Part shown: one piece after another, positions 1 to 8,175 of the stretch | Numbering within the stretch: position 1 is the stretch's first letter | How the letters are laid out: each line of letters begins with the position of its first letter | NCBI RefSeq assembly: GCF_014204975.1 | Contig: NZ_JACHMM010000001.1 | Location: forward strand, 4,402,001 to 4,466,000 | DNA length: 64,000 nucleotides | From: Jiangella mangrovi | Lineage (GTDB): Bacteria > Actinomycetota > Actinomycetes > Jiangellales > Jiangellaceae | Direction of reading: 5' to 3' | The notes under the pieces: model-generated | Told to the model about the DNA's origin: nothing | What the model saw: the letters and a program-made list of their open reading frames with translations, nothing else | Databases searched by the model: none | Translations under genes and position numbers: made by a program

Positions 1-2080
1 CGTCGGTCAGCAGCGCTACCAGCGCCTCGAGCTGCACGTCGGCCGCCGACGCCACCTCGTCGTCGGAGCCGTCGAGCGCCCGGGCCGCGAGTCCGGCCTT
101 GCTGTCGATGAGCTCGGCGATCTTGGTGTCGATGGTCTGCGCGGCGATGATGCGCCACGCGGTGACCGGCTCGGCCTGGCCGATGCGGTGGACGCGGTCG
201 ATGGCCTGGGTCTGCTCGGCGGCGGACCAGGACAGCTCGGCGAGCACGAGGTTGGACGCGACCTGCAGGTTGATGCCGACGCCGGCCGCCGTCAGCGAGC
301 AGACCGCGACCGCCACCTCGGGGTCGTTCACGAACGCGTCGATGTTCTGCTGGCGCTTCTTGTTCGTCTGCTCGCCGCGGATCGACGAGTAGCGCAGTCC
401 GCGCTCGGCGAAGATCGCCTCGGCCGCGTCCATGACGTCGACGTGCTTGGCGAAGAAGACGACCTTGCCGACGTTGCGGGCGAGCTGCGCTGCGTAGTCG
501 GCGGCGAGGCCGGCCTTGGCCTGGCCTATGCGGCGGATCATGCTGAACACGTTCTCGCCGGTCTTCGCCGACTTGTCGGTCAGCTCGGCCCCGACGACGC
601 GGCGCACGAGGTCGTGGTCGATGCCGTCGACGACGGCGGCAGCTCCGGTCAGCGTGCCGGCGGCCTCGGCGCGTGCCTCGAGCGCCATGCGGTAGCGCGC
701 GACGAGGCGGTCGGCGAGCTCGCGCTCGGCCTTGCGGATCGAGCGGCCGAGAGAGTCGTCGAGCTCGACGGGCAAGTCGGCGACTCGTCGCGCCGGGATG
801 TCGGCCGCGACGTCGACCTTGCGGCGCCGGACGATGCCGAGGTCGATGACGCTGGTGCGGGCGGCGGTCGCGAAGCCGGGGTCGGCCGGGGTGAGGCCGG
901 TCGCCTCGAGCGCTCCCATGAGCTCGGCGCGCGGCTTCTTCTCGTCGATCCAGCCGAGGAACTGCCAGATGGCCCGGAAGTCGTCGATGTCGTTGATCAG
1001 CGGTGTTCCGGTGAGCGCCATGAGCAGCGGGCGCACCGTCCGGGTCCGGATCTGCTCGGAGAGCTGCAGGACGTGCTGGGACCGCTGCGACTTCTTGTTC
1101 TTGATGAAGTGCGCCTCGTCGACGACCATGCCGCGGAAGCCGAGGTCGCCGAGCCAGCCGACGTGGCGGTCGAGCACCTCGTAGTTGACGACGATGATGT
1201 CCGCGAACCCGTCGATGGTGTCGCCGTCGCCGTGGATGACCGTCGCCGGGTGGCCCGGCGTCCACAGCGCGGCCTCGCGCGCCCAGTTCGTCTTCACGAC
1301 GTTCGGCACGACGACGAGCAGCGGGAACGCATTGGCCGCCTGCGCGGCGAGCAGTGCCTGGGCGGTCTTGCCCAGTCCCGGCTCGTCGGCGAGCAGGAAC
1401 GTCCGGTGCCCCTCCTCAGCGGCCTCGACCACCTGCGCCTGGTGGCGCATGAGCAGCTGTCCGTCCCGCGTGCGAGGGTCGGCGCGGTCGGGGAGGTCCA
1501 TGGAGGCGGCCTTGCCGTCGGCCGCGGTCTCGAACGAGTTGAGCAGCGGCTCGATCAGCTCCCAGTTGACCAGCCGGCGGGGCCGCTGGGTGTCCGGCCG
1601 CGGCGCAACCGCAGAGAACGCCTCGTAGTCGGGGGCGAGGAACGGGTTGGACAGCTGCCTCGACACGACCGCCTGCGGCACGACCTGCCGCTTCGGCGCC
1701 GTCGTCGCCGCATTCGCCGTGGTGGTGGCCGTCGGAGTGGTGACGGCGACGGAGTCCTCCCCCGGCTGCCGCCCGGCCGCGATCAGCATCTCGCGCCGCA
1801 GCCCCCTGGCCGCGTCGGTGACGACCGCGTTCTCGTCGAGCAGCTCCAGCAGCGGCGACTCGCGAACGGCGACCTTCGCGAGAATCGTCGCGATGCCGTC
1901 CAGGCGCTTCAGCTGCTCGGCCCGATAGGCCTCGCTGCGGGTGGTGTCGGCCTTGACCTGGGCCCGCTCTTCACGGACCAGCAGGGCGATGACCTGGAAC
2001 TTCGTGCGCGTCGAGGGAGTCGACGACCCGCGTTGCACGGCGGACTCGACCTCACGCACCGCACGCGCGAGCACGGACAT
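1..2080 (-). CDS. SNF2-family DEAD/DEAH helicase (partial, C-terminus cut by window edge)
   Basis: This is a Swi2/Snf2 superfamily-2 ATPase, expected to translocate on double-stranded DNA and remodel protein-DNA complexes. The reverse-strand translation shows ADEPGLGKTAQ (Walker A, near residue 238), VVDEAHFIKN (DEAH box, near residue 321), ALTGTPLIND (motif III) and, near the visible end, a helicase-C segment with AEQTQAIDRVHRIGQ (motif VI). The frame is open to base 1, so the last residues lie outside the window. I chose the ATG at 2078-2080 (MSVLARAVREVE); the frame stays open upstream to a GTG at 2213-2215, which would add a basic Arg/Gly-rich stretch. The plus-strand reading frames over this gene are shadows. 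Its cellular role cannot be told from the context. Confidence 0.9.
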   Translation of the reverse strand, partial: MSVLARAVREVESAVQRGSSTPSTRTKFQVIALLVREERAQVKADTTRSEAYRAEQLKRLDGIATILAKVAVRESPLLELLDENAVVTDAARGLRREMLIAAGRQPGEDSVAVTTPTATTTANAATTAPKRQVVPQAVVSRQLSNPFLAPDYEAFSAVAPRPDTQRPRRLVNWELIEPLLNSFETAADGKAASMDLPDRADPRTRDGQLLMRHQAQVVEAAEEGHRTFLLADEPGLGKTAQALLAAQAANAFPLLVVVPNVVKTNWAREAALWTPGHPATVIHGDGDTIDGFADIIVVNYEVLDRHVGWLGDLGFRGMVVDEAHFIKNKKSQRSQHVLQLSEQIRTRTVRPLLMALTGTPLINDIDDFRAIWQFLGWIDEKKPRAELMGALEATGLTPADPGFATAARTSVIDLGIVRRRKVDVAADIPARRVADLPVELDDSLGRSIRKAERELADRLVARYRMALEARAEAAGTLTGAAAVVDGIDHDLVRRVVGAELTDKSAKTGENVFSMIRRIGQAKAGLAADYAAQLARNVGKVVFFAKHVDVMDAAEAIFAERGLRYSSIRGEQTNKKRQQNIDAFVNDPEVAVAVCSLTAAGVGINLQVASNLVLAELSWSAAEQTQAIDRVHRIGQAEPVTAWRIIAAQTIDTKIAELIDSKAGLAARALDGSDDEVASAADVQLEALVALLTD

Positions 2081-2433
2081 GATGTCCTGCGTGCCCTCGG
2101 TGCCTTGATTGCCCTGGCCACGCGCGCGACTCTTCGCTCGCGTGCCCGTTCTACTGGCGCCGGGCCGGCGCCTGGCGTCTCTCGCCAATCGCTTCTCCTC
2201 CTTCGGAGTTGCCACGCGCGTTGCCTGCGTGGCTGCGGGGTGGCCGCGTACTGCGCTGCGGCTTCGGTCGCACCGATCGGCGCGTGACGCTTGCGCCGGG
2301 CCCGTGCACCCCTGACCTTGGTTCTACCCTGCGTCACTGACAGTGAGGCGATTCCCGCTCCGCGGGTCCCCTGCAGGGCACTGTCGATCCTACCCATAAA
2401 AGGCGGTTCCACCGCCGACTATTCCCACCCGGC
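2081..2433. other. Intergenic region with a short hairpin
   Basis: I see no convincing gene in this stretch. It could hold the alternative N-terminus of the SNF2 gene (from GTG 2215) and its promoter. A short hairpin at 2402-2416 (GGCGGT, three-base loop, ACCGCC) is followed by TTTT when read on the minus strand. That looks like a weak factor-independent terminator pointing toward the helicase, but there is no obvious minus-strand gene for it to terminate. Confidence 0.4.
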
Positions 2434-2592
2434 GTGCCGACGAGCTACTCGGTGAGCGAGTTCGCGCTGCTCGACGACGGTCGGCGCGTGGTCCTTCGGG
2501 ACGAGCTCGGCTTCACGATCGGCTGGGGATCCAGCGTCCCGGCCGCACTCCCGTCTGGGAACCCGACACCGTGGAGCCCGCTGCCCCGCTGA
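2434..2592 (+). CDS. Possible small protein (52 aa), perhaps a remnant
   Basis: This short GTG-initiated frame encodes a 52-residue peptide beginning MPTSYSVSEFALLDDGRR. The N-terminal half (S-EF-LLDDGRRV-LRDE-GFT-GW) reads like a real acidic protein. The rest is proline- and serine-rich and stops abruptly, so this may be the 5' part of a longer gene decayed by frameshift. No strong ribosome-binding site is visible. It sits 125 bp upstream of ctaF on the same strand. I do not recognise a function, and it may not be expressed. Confidence 0.3.
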   Translation: MPTSYSVSEFALLDDGRRVVLRDELGFTIGWGSSVPAALPSGNPTPWSPLPR

Positions 2593-2717
2593 TCGCGTCC
2601 GCAAAAGACGGAAACTGGTCCCGTCGCGGCTGCGCCACACCGTCGATGCGGCCGTAAGTTGGAGATGCACCCACCACAGCCCCTCCCGAGGCTGAGTGAA
2701 TCATCGGGGAGCTGAAC

Positions 2718-3113
2718 ATGAGGATCGAGTCGATGATCTTCGGCATCGTGACGGTGTTCTTCGCGATCGTCACGCCCGTGTACTGGTTCCTGTCCGAGGA
2801 CCCGACCGGAACGACCGCTCTCACCGTCACGTTCGGTTTCGGCGGGATGATCGCCTTCTACTTCATGCTGGTCTCCCGCCGCATCCGCCCGCGGCCCGAG
2901 GACCGCTCGGACGCCACGATCCCGGACTTCGCCGGCGAGTACGGCTTCTACGCCCCGAACTCGTGGTGGCCGCTCGCGGCCGCCGCCGCGGTGGGTGTGG
3001 TGTTCATCGGCCTGGTGTTCGCGTGGTTCGTCTTCATCATCGGCATCGCCCTGGCCGCGGTCGCCGCCATCGGCTGGATCTTCGAGTACTACCGGGGCGA
3101 GTACAGCCACTAG
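2718..3113 (+). CDS. ctaF: Cytochrome c oxidase subunit IV, actinobacterial type
   Basis: This 131-residue membrane protein has the full layout of the actinobacterial subunit IV of aa3-type cytochrome c oxidase. An N-terminal hairpin of two transmembrane segments (about residues 5-24 and 35-52, with FFAIVTPVYWFLSEDPTGT) is followed by the charged RRIRPRPEDR loop. A conserved NSWWPL entry leads to two further segments, ending in WIFEYYRGEYSH. In most actinobacteria this gene sits beside ctaC and ctaD; here it is alone. Its stop codon overlaps that of the convergent LLM oxidoreductase by 3 bases. It presumably assembles with core subunits encoded elsewhere, or is a second copy. Confidence 0.9.
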   Translation: MRIESMIFGIVTVFFAIVTPVYWFLSEDPTGTTALTVTFGFGGMIAFYFMLVSRRIRPRPEDRSDATIPDFAGEYGFYAPNSWWPLAAAAAVGVVFIGLVFAWFVFIIGIALAAVAAIGWIFEYYRGEYSH

Positions 3114-4063
3114 GCCGCGGCGAGGTCCCGGATCTCGAGGGCCGCGTCCAGCATCTGACGGGTGCTCTGCCACCAGTCCTGCAGGTGCAGGTCGAGGATC
3201 AGCTCGTCGGCGCCCGCACTCGCGACGGCGGCGATGTCATCGAGGACCTGCGCTCGCGTACCCGCGAAGCCGGCCCGGTCGTCGCCCAGCGGCGTCTCGG
3301 AGAACGCGATGTTCCCCACGACGACCAGCTCCATCGTCGACGGGTCGCGGCCCGCGGCTGCCGCCGTCTGCCGGATCAGGTCCCACTCCGTACGCAGCTT
3401 CGTCGCGCCGGCGGCGCCAGGAGTCGGGAGGAGTGGCAGCCACCCGTCGGCCCGATGGGCGATCCGCTCCAGCACCCGTGCGTTCGGACCTCCTGCGGCA
3501 CTGACGTCGACATCGCCGGCCAGCAGGACCGGGATCGGCGCGGCCGGCTTCGGCAGGACGTAGGCGTTGTCGATGAGCGTGGTCGGCCCGCGGTAGCTCA
3601 CCGGATCCGGACCCCAGGCCGCCTCGAAGACGTCGAGGGTCTCGTCGAGCAGCCGGCCGCGATGGACCTTGGCCACCCCGACCGCCTCGAACTCGTCGAC
3701 CGCCCAGCCCGTTCCCAGTCCCGCGACCACGCGCCCGCCACTGAGCTGGTCGAGGGTCGCGAACCTCTTCGCGAGCTGGAGCGGCTGGTGAAGGCCGGCC
3801 ACCATGACGCTGGTGCCGATTCTCACTCGCTCGGTCACCACGGCCGCGGCCGCGAGAACGGTCAGCGGGTCGGCCGCCTGCCGGTACGCGGACGGCCACG
3901 GCGCGCCCGGGGTGAAGGAATCGCGCGGCGCGACGGGAAACAACAGCCGCTCCCAGGCCCACACGCTGTCGAACCCGGCGCGTTCGGCCGCGCCGGCCAC
4001 CTCCGTGACGTCGTGCCGTAGATCGGTGCCCACCCGCTGGGGCAGTCGGAGTCCAAGTCTCAT
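3110..4063 (-). CDS. LLM-class (probably F420-dependent) oxidoreductase
   Basis: This 317-residue protein is a luciferase-like monooxygenase-fold TIM barrel. It starts MRLGLRLPQRVGTDLRH and has the family landmarks AERAGFDSVWAWERLL, RIGTSVMVAGLHQPLQLAKRFATLDQLSGGRV, LGTGW and VHRGRLLDETLDVFEAAW. Members of this branch usually use coenzyme F420 and act on unknown substrates. I chose the ATG at 4061-4063 because the family starts right at the first beta strand; an in-frame ATG slightly upstream would add residues with no family match. It is divergent from an HTH regulator, and the 102-bp gap carries two palindromes, which suggests local control. Substrate is unknown. Confidence 0.88.
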   Translation of the reverse strand: MRLGLRLPQRVGTDLRHDVTEVAGAAERAGFDSVWAWERLLFPVAPRDSFTPGAPWPSAYRQAADPLTVLAAAAVVTERVRIGTSVMVAGLHQPLQLAKRFATLDQLSGGRVVAGLGTGWAVDEFEAVGVAKVHRGRLLDETLDVFEAAWGPDPVSYRGPTTLIDNAYVLPKPAAPIPVLLAGDVDVSAAGGPNARVLERIAHRADGWLPLLPTPGAAGATKLRTEWDLIRQTAAAAGRDPSTMELVVVGNIAFSETPLGDDRAGFAGTRAQVLDDIAAVASAGADELILDLHLQDWWQSTRQMLDAALEIRDLAAA

Positions 4064-4088
4064 GAGCCGAGCGTGAGCCGTCGCCGAC

Positions 4089-4122
4089 CCTGGTACCAGG
4101 AGCCCCATCATCCTGGTACCGG
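4089..4122. promoter_or_regulatory. Two palindromic operator candidates between divergent genes
   Basis: A perfect 12-bp palindrome CCTGGTACCAGG lies at 4089-4100, and an almost identical half-degenerate copy CCTGGTACCGG starts at 4112. The copies are 23 bp apart, close to two helical turns, so dimers bound to both would sit on the same DNA face. They lie in the 102-bp gap between the LLM oxidoreductase (left, minus) and the HTH regulator (right, plus). This is the expected place for an autoregulated divergent promoter. That the neighbouring regulator binds here is inference. Confidence 0.55.
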
Positions 4123-4165
4123 CAGCACCTGGATCGCCCTGCTCGGCGGTGGTTGACTGGAGGAC

Positions 4166-5005
4166 GTGGATACGGTTCGTGAGGCTCGCGCTCGTCGCGG
4201 CGAGCTCGGCGACTTCCTGAAGAGCCGGCGCGCCCGCATCACCCCCGAGCAGGTCGGCCTGCCCACTGTGGGCCGCCGCCGTACCCCCGGACTGCGGCGC
4301 GAAGAGGTCTCCCAACTCGCCGGCGTCGGCGTCACCTGGTACACCTGGCTCGAACAGGGCCGCGACATCAATGCGTCCGAACAGGTGCTGGTGGCGATCT
4401 CGCGCACGCTGCGGCTCGATCAGCACGAGCAGGCACATCTCTTCACCCTGGCGGGCTCGGCAGAACCGCCGAGCGACGCGGGCGGTCATGCCGTGTCGCC
4501 GTCGATGACGGCGATGATGGCCAAGCTCGATCCCTATCCGGCCATGGTGACGAATGCGCGGTGCGACGTTCTCGCCCACAACCGGGGCTACAGCTGGCTC
4601 ATGGGCGATCTGGGCGCCATTCCTCTCTCGGAACGCAATCTTCTGGTGCAGTCGCTGCTCAATCCTGAATGGCGAGCTCGTTCCGTCGACTGGGAGGAGC
4701 AGGTTCCACGTCTCGTGGCCGGCTTCCGCGCCGCCTGGGCCGATCATGTGAGCGAGCCGGCGTGGAAATCCCTGGTGAAGCGGCTGACCGCCGAGTCGCC
4801 CCTGTTCGAGCAGCTCTGGCCCCGCTGCGACGTGACGCGCGAGCCGGTGACGACTCGGCGGTTCGAACACCCGGCCGCGGGTCTCCTGACGTTCACCGTC
4901 ACGCAGCTGAACGCCGGACCCCACTCGGAGATCACGATGTCCACCTTCACCCCCGCCGACGACGAGACGGCGGCGAAGCTGCCCATCCTCTCGTCGACGA
5001 ACTGA
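4166..5005 (+). CDS. HTH (XRE-type) transcriptional regulator with MmyB-like ligand domain
   Basis: This 279-residue regulator has an N-terminal XRE-like helix-turn-helix (RRGELGDFLKSRRARI, then RRTPGLRREEVSQLAGVGVTWYTWLEQGRDI, roughly residues 11-70). A larger C-terminal MmyB-like domain of the kind thought to bind a small hydrophobic ligand follows. RRTPGLRREEVA-type sequence is diagnostic for this actinobacterial family, whose members usually control a divergently transcribed oxidoreductase. That matches the LLM oxidoreductase here. The GTG start at 4166 has a GGAGG about 4 bases upstream. Its stop lies 14 bp before a long hairpin that separates it from the convergent epimerase gene. Confidence 0.88.
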   Translation: MDTVREARARRGELGDFLKSRRARITPEQVGLPTVGRRRTPGLRREEVSQLAGVGVTWYTWLEQGRDINASEQVLVAISRTLRLDQHEQAHLFTLAGSAEPPSDAGGHAVSPSMTAMMAKLDPYPAMVTNARCDVLAHNRGYSWLMGDLGAIPLSERNLLVQSLLNPEWRARSVDWEEQVPRLVAGFRAAWADHVSEPAWKSLVKRLTAESPLFEQLWPRCDVTREPVTTRRFEHPAAGLLTFTVTQLNAGPHSEITMSTFTPADDETAAKLPILSSTN

Positions 5006-5019
5006 GGGCGCCCCGGGCT

Positions 5020-5080
5020 GTTGATCATGGAGAAGAGCGGGTCAACAGCGCCGTGGAGGCCGAACTTCTCCATGATCAAC
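5020..5080. repeat. Long inverted repeat, copy 1 of a dispersed palindromic element
   Basis: Two 16-base arms, GTTGATCATGGAGAAG at 5020-5035 and its exact complement at 5065-5080, flank a 29-base loop. The element fills the gap between two convergent genes. The right arm contains the TGA stop codon (5076-5078) of the epimerase-like gene. Nearly the same arms occur at 52676-52747, so this looks like a dispersed REP- or MITE-like palindrome rather than an ordinary terminator; no T-tract follows either arm. Confidence 0.75.
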
Positions 5081-5900
5081 AGTGGAGGACCGCCCACGGC
5101 GTCCAGGTCAAGGTGAAGGTCAGCTCCAGTACCTCGCCCGCCGCCAGGTCGTCGTCCATGCGCCCTGACGGGCTCGTCACCGGCTCGACGCAGACGCCCT
5201 GCTCGTGGGCCGTGAAGACGGTGGCGAACGGGCTGGTCCAGGTCAGTCCGAGGGTGCCGTCGCCGGGCCAGACGACGGCGGCCTCGGGCACGGAGCACCG
5301 GACCGTCTCGTTCCAGGGCGGCGGGCCGAGCCCGACGTAGCGGGTCGTCGGGGTGCCGTCGTCCTGGCGCAGCAGCATCCTGGAGCCCGCCGGGAGCTCG
5401 ACCCGTGCGGCGCCGCCGCCCGGGGTGAGGCGACGGGGGAACCACGGATGGAAGCCGATGGCCGCCGGCATGTCCTCCTCCGCCCACAGCCGGAGACCGA
5501 GTCGCAGGACGCTGGGCTCGAGCTCGGCCGTGAGCTCGACGGAGCCCGCGAACGGCCAGCCGTCCTCGAGCGCCGCCACCGCCCGCCCCGGTGCCGGCGA
5601 CGTCCAGCGCGACCGCCGGACCGTGCCGTGCGAGGCGTGCCCGCCCGGTTCGGCCGGCACCCGCCAGGCGCGGTCCCTCCACCGGAAGGTGCCGTGGTGC
5701 AGGTCACCGGTCCACGGCACCATGACGAACGAGCCCCACCACAGCGGGTCACGTCCCTCGTGCGGAACCAGGAGCTCGTGCCCGTCGAACCGCAGCGACG
5801 TCAGCCGGGCGCCGTCGTCGAGGTCCACCACGGCGGAGCTCCGGTGCGTCTCCCACCGCAGGAGGGACGCACCGGAGCCGCTCGGAACCGCGTCCGTCAC
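5076..5900 (-). CDS. Aldose 1-epimerase (mutarotase)-like protein
   Basis: This 274-residue protein has the galactose mutarotase-like beta-sandwich signature: LDDGARLTSLRFDGHELLV, GSFVMVPWTGDLHHGTFRWRDR, HASHGTVRRSRW, FHPWFPRRL and WPGDGTLGLTWTSPFATVFTAHEQGVCVEP. The conserved histidines (HASHG and GFHPWF) and the late Glu in CVEPVTSP fit catalytic positions of the family. The GTG start overlaps the stop of the upstream gene (GTGA), so it is the last gene of the minus-strand sugar operon. It likely interconverts anomers of the imported sugar. Its final codon and stop fall inside the inverted repeat at 5020-5080, so the C-terminus may have been trimmed by that element. Confidence 0.85.
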   Translation of the reverse strand: MTDAVPSGSGASLLRWETHRSSAVVDLDDGARLTSLRFDGHELLVPHEGRDPLWWGSFVMVPWTGDLHHGTFRWRDRAWRVPAEPGGHASHGTVRRSRWTSPAPGRAVAALEDGWPFAGSVELTAELEPSVLRLGLRLWAEEDMPAAIGFHPWFPRRLTPGGGAARVELPAGSRMLLRQDDGTPTTRYVGLGPPPWNETVRCSVPEAAVVWPGDGTLGLTWTSPFATVFTAHEQGVCVEPVTSPSGRMDDDLAAGEVLELTFTLTWTPWAVLHC

Positions 5901-7306
5901 GGGCGTCCGTCCGCGGCGAAGACGTCCCGGAGCGCGGAGCGGATCCTCTGCGGACGGTCGGCCGCGAAGAGGTCGACGGTCGCGACCATGACGCCCTCGC
6001 TGTGCACCTCCCAGGTGCCGGGCTCCTCGAACCCGGGGTCGACGACGTGCAGTCCGACGGTCTCGATGTGGTCGATGCCGACGTCGACGAAGGCATGGTC
6101 GGTCTGCGACGTCGACACGAGCCGGAACGCGAGCCGTACCGACTCCTTGCCCGCGACCGCCGCCGTGACGTCGATGGGACCCTGGTAGGCGTCGCCCTGG
6201 AGCCAGAGGTTCTGCGGCTGATCCACCACGTCGAAGTCCCAGACGACGTGGTCGTCGACGGCGACCTGGAGGCGGTAGTCGCCGGGCTTCAGGTTGTCGA
6301 CGACGAACTCGCGGCGGAACCAGAAGGACAGCTCGTAGCGCGGGCTCGCCGGGTCGACGCGGACCGTCTGGGCGCCGCCGGCCTGCTGGCCCGGCGCCAC
6401 CGGCTTGCGCGAGGCGAAGAGGGCGAGCCGCCCGGCGCCGTACATGGCGCGGTTGTCCGTCGCCGGAGCGGTGGCGTCGTCCTGCTGCGTGCCGTAGGCC
6501 ACGACACCGACGGTCTGGCCCTCGGCGGCGAGCCGGACACCCTCGGCGACGGTCTCGCGCACGTAGTCCTCGGTCGGCGGAAGCGGCGCGTCGAGGAACC
6601 GGCCGGTGTAGATCAGCAGCATCAGCTGCAGGCCGCGCGGCTCGGTGTGGGTGCGGATCTCGGCGATGCACTCGCGCAGCGACGTGGCGACGGTGGTGTT
6701 CTCGTTGCGGCCGTCGAGGAACGGGTAGATGACCCCGTCGATGTACGGGCCGTACTTGTCGAGAAAGGACGGATCCGTCGCGGAACGGATGTAGGCGCAG
6801 GTGTAGAAGCCCAGGTCGGGGCTGACCTCCGCCTGGGCCCGTTTGATCTGCTGCATGTAGTCCGGGGTGAACAGCAGGGCGTTGTCGCCGATCTCGAAGT
6901 CGTCGATCGCCCAGGACACCAGGTTCGGGTACTGGACGGAGAGCTCCGCGATCGCCCGCGCCCAGGCGACGTAGTCGGTCATGAAGGGGCGCGAGGCGCG
7001 GCCGTTCTCGGTGGTCTCGCTGGGCGGCACGATGTACGGGATGACGTCGATGCCGGCCTCCTGGGCCGCCGGCAGGAACTCGTGGCGCAGGTCGTCCCAG
7101 TCGGTCGGCGAGTCCCACACCCCGAACAGGTACGTGTTGACGTTCAGCTCGACGAGCCGGCGCACGAGTGCCGGGGTGTCGATGTGCCGGTAGCCGTCGG
7201 CGCGGGCCTCCCGCTCACGAATGGTGCCGCCGATGGTGTTGCCGCCGCAGAGCGTGGCCTTGATGCCCTGCTCTGGAATCCGGGGCCGGCCGCGGAACGA
7301 AGACAT
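5897..7306 (-). CDS. Putative TIM-barrel protein of the sugar operon with C-terminal beta domain (unknown function)
   Basis: I do not recognise a named family. The 469-residue product starts MSSFRGRPRIPEQGIKAT after an AAAGG ribosome-binding site. The first two thirds look like a glycosidase-type TIM barrel: LVELNVNTYLFGVWDSPTDW, AGIDVIPYIVPPSE, YPNLVSWAIDDFEIGDN and LQLMLLIYTGRF, with acidic pairs at strand ends (DDFE). The last third (about 330-455) is beta-rich with YELSFWFRREFVVDN and GDYRLQVAVDDHVVWDFDV, like a carbohydrate-binding module. There is no signal peptide, so it should act in the cytoplasm on imported glycan. It sits between the permeases and the epimerase-like gene. An enzyme role is inference. 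Confidence 0.75.
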   Translation of the reverse strand: MSSFRGRPRIPEQGIKATLCGGNTIGGTIREREARADGYRHIDTPALVRRLVELNVNTYLFGVWDSPTDWDDLRHEFLPAAQEAGIDVIPYIVPPSETTENGRASRPFMTDYVAWARAIAELSVQYPNLVSWAIDDFEIGDNALLFTPDYMQQIKRAQAEVSPDLGFYTCAYIRSATDPSFLDKYGPYIDGVIYPFLDGRNENTTVATSLRECIAEIRTHTEPRGLQLMLLIYTGRFLDAPLPPTEDYVRETVAEGVRLAAEGQTVGVVAYGTQQDDATAPATDNRAMYGAGRLALFASRKPVAPGQQAGGAQTVRVDPASPRYELSFWFRREFVVDNLKPGDYRLQVAVDDHVVWDFDVVDQPQNLWLQGDAYQGPIDVTAAVAGKESVRLAFRLVSTSQTDHAFVDVGIDHIETVGLHVVDPGFEEPGTWEVHSEGVMVATVDLFAADRPQRIRSALRDVFAADGRP

Positions 7307-7329
7307 GGATCTACCTTTCGGGTGGACGA

Positions 7330-8175
7330 TCAGGACTTGACGGCGCCCGCGAGGACGCCGCCGATGAAGTGGCGTTGGAAGGCGACGAAGAGCACGGCCA
7401 TCGGGACGATGCTGATGACGGCCCCCGCGGTGAGCATCGAGATGTTCTGCGCGAACTGCGTGTTCGTCGTGGCGATGCCGACCGGCAGGGTCATCATGTG
7501 CTCGCTCTGCGCGATCAGCAGTGGCCACAGGAACGTGTTCCAGTTGGCCACGAAGGTGAAGATGGCCAGCACGGCCATCGGCTGGCGGCACAGCGGCAGG
7601 ACGATCCTGAGGAACATGCCCCCGTGGCCGGCGCCGTCGATGCGAGCGGCTTCGAGCAGGGAGTCGGGAATGCCCCTGACGAACTGGCGCAGCAGGTACA
7701 CCCCGAACGGTCCCGCGAGGGCCGGGACGATCAGGCCGCTGTACCGGTCGATCATGCCGAGCTCCGAGGCCAGGAGGTAGACCGGCACCAGGGTGGCCGA
7801 GAACGGCAGCATCATCGTCGCCAGCAGCAACCGGAAGGTGAGGTCGCGGCCGGCGAAGCGCATCTTCGCGAACGCGTACGCGGCGAGCATGTCGACCGCG
7901 ACGGTGAGCGCCGTGACGGCCGACGCGACGAGGACGCTGTTGACGATCCAGCGCAGGAACACGGCGTTGGACAGCAGCCGCTCGTAGTTCGCGACCGTGA
8001 GGTTCGCGAAGGAGAAGTCGGCGAAGACGGAGTCGTGCAGCGAGGCCACGATCAGGAGCACGACCGGGCCGGCGCAGACGAACGACACCACGATGGCCGC
8101 CAGGTGGACGGCCGCGGCCTGCGCGCCGCGCCGGGTGGCACGGCGTGGCCGGGCGGCGGTGGTGACACTAGACAT
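7330..8175 (-). CDS. Carbohydrate ABC transporter permease (MalG-like)
   Basis: This 281-residue inner-membrane protein belongs to the binding-protein-dependent permease family. It has about six transmembrane segments, starting VHLAAIVVSFVCAGPVVLLIVAS. The cytoplasmic EAA loop reads LLEAARIDGAGHGGMFLRIVLPLCRQP and docks the ATPase. The N-terminal tail is basic. It overlaps the preceding permease gene by 8 bp and pairs with it as a heterodimer. No ATPase gene exists in this operon, so a shared MsiK-type ATPase elsewhere is expected (known for many actinobacterial sugar importers). Confidence 0.92.
   Translation of the reverse strand: MSSVTTAARPRRATRRGAQAAAVHLAAIVVSFVCAGPVVLLIVASLHDSVFADFSFANLTVANYERLLSNAVFLRWIVNSVLVASAVTALTVAVDMLAAYAFAKMRFAGRDLTFRLLLATMMLPFSATLVPVYLLASELGMIDRYSGLIVPALAGPFGVYLLRQFVRGIPDSLLEAARIDGAGHGGMFLRIVLPLCRQPMAVLAIFTFVANWNTFLWPLLIAQSEHMMTLPVGIATTNTQFAQNISMLTAGAVISIVPMAVLFVAFQRHFIGGVLAGAVKS

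Noticed and set aside
188..2287. A 699-codon plus-strand frame over the SNF2 helicase
   Set aside because: Composition is that of an antisense shadow (runs of Arg, Val, Asp, Leu); the minus strand holds a clear helicase with all motifs.
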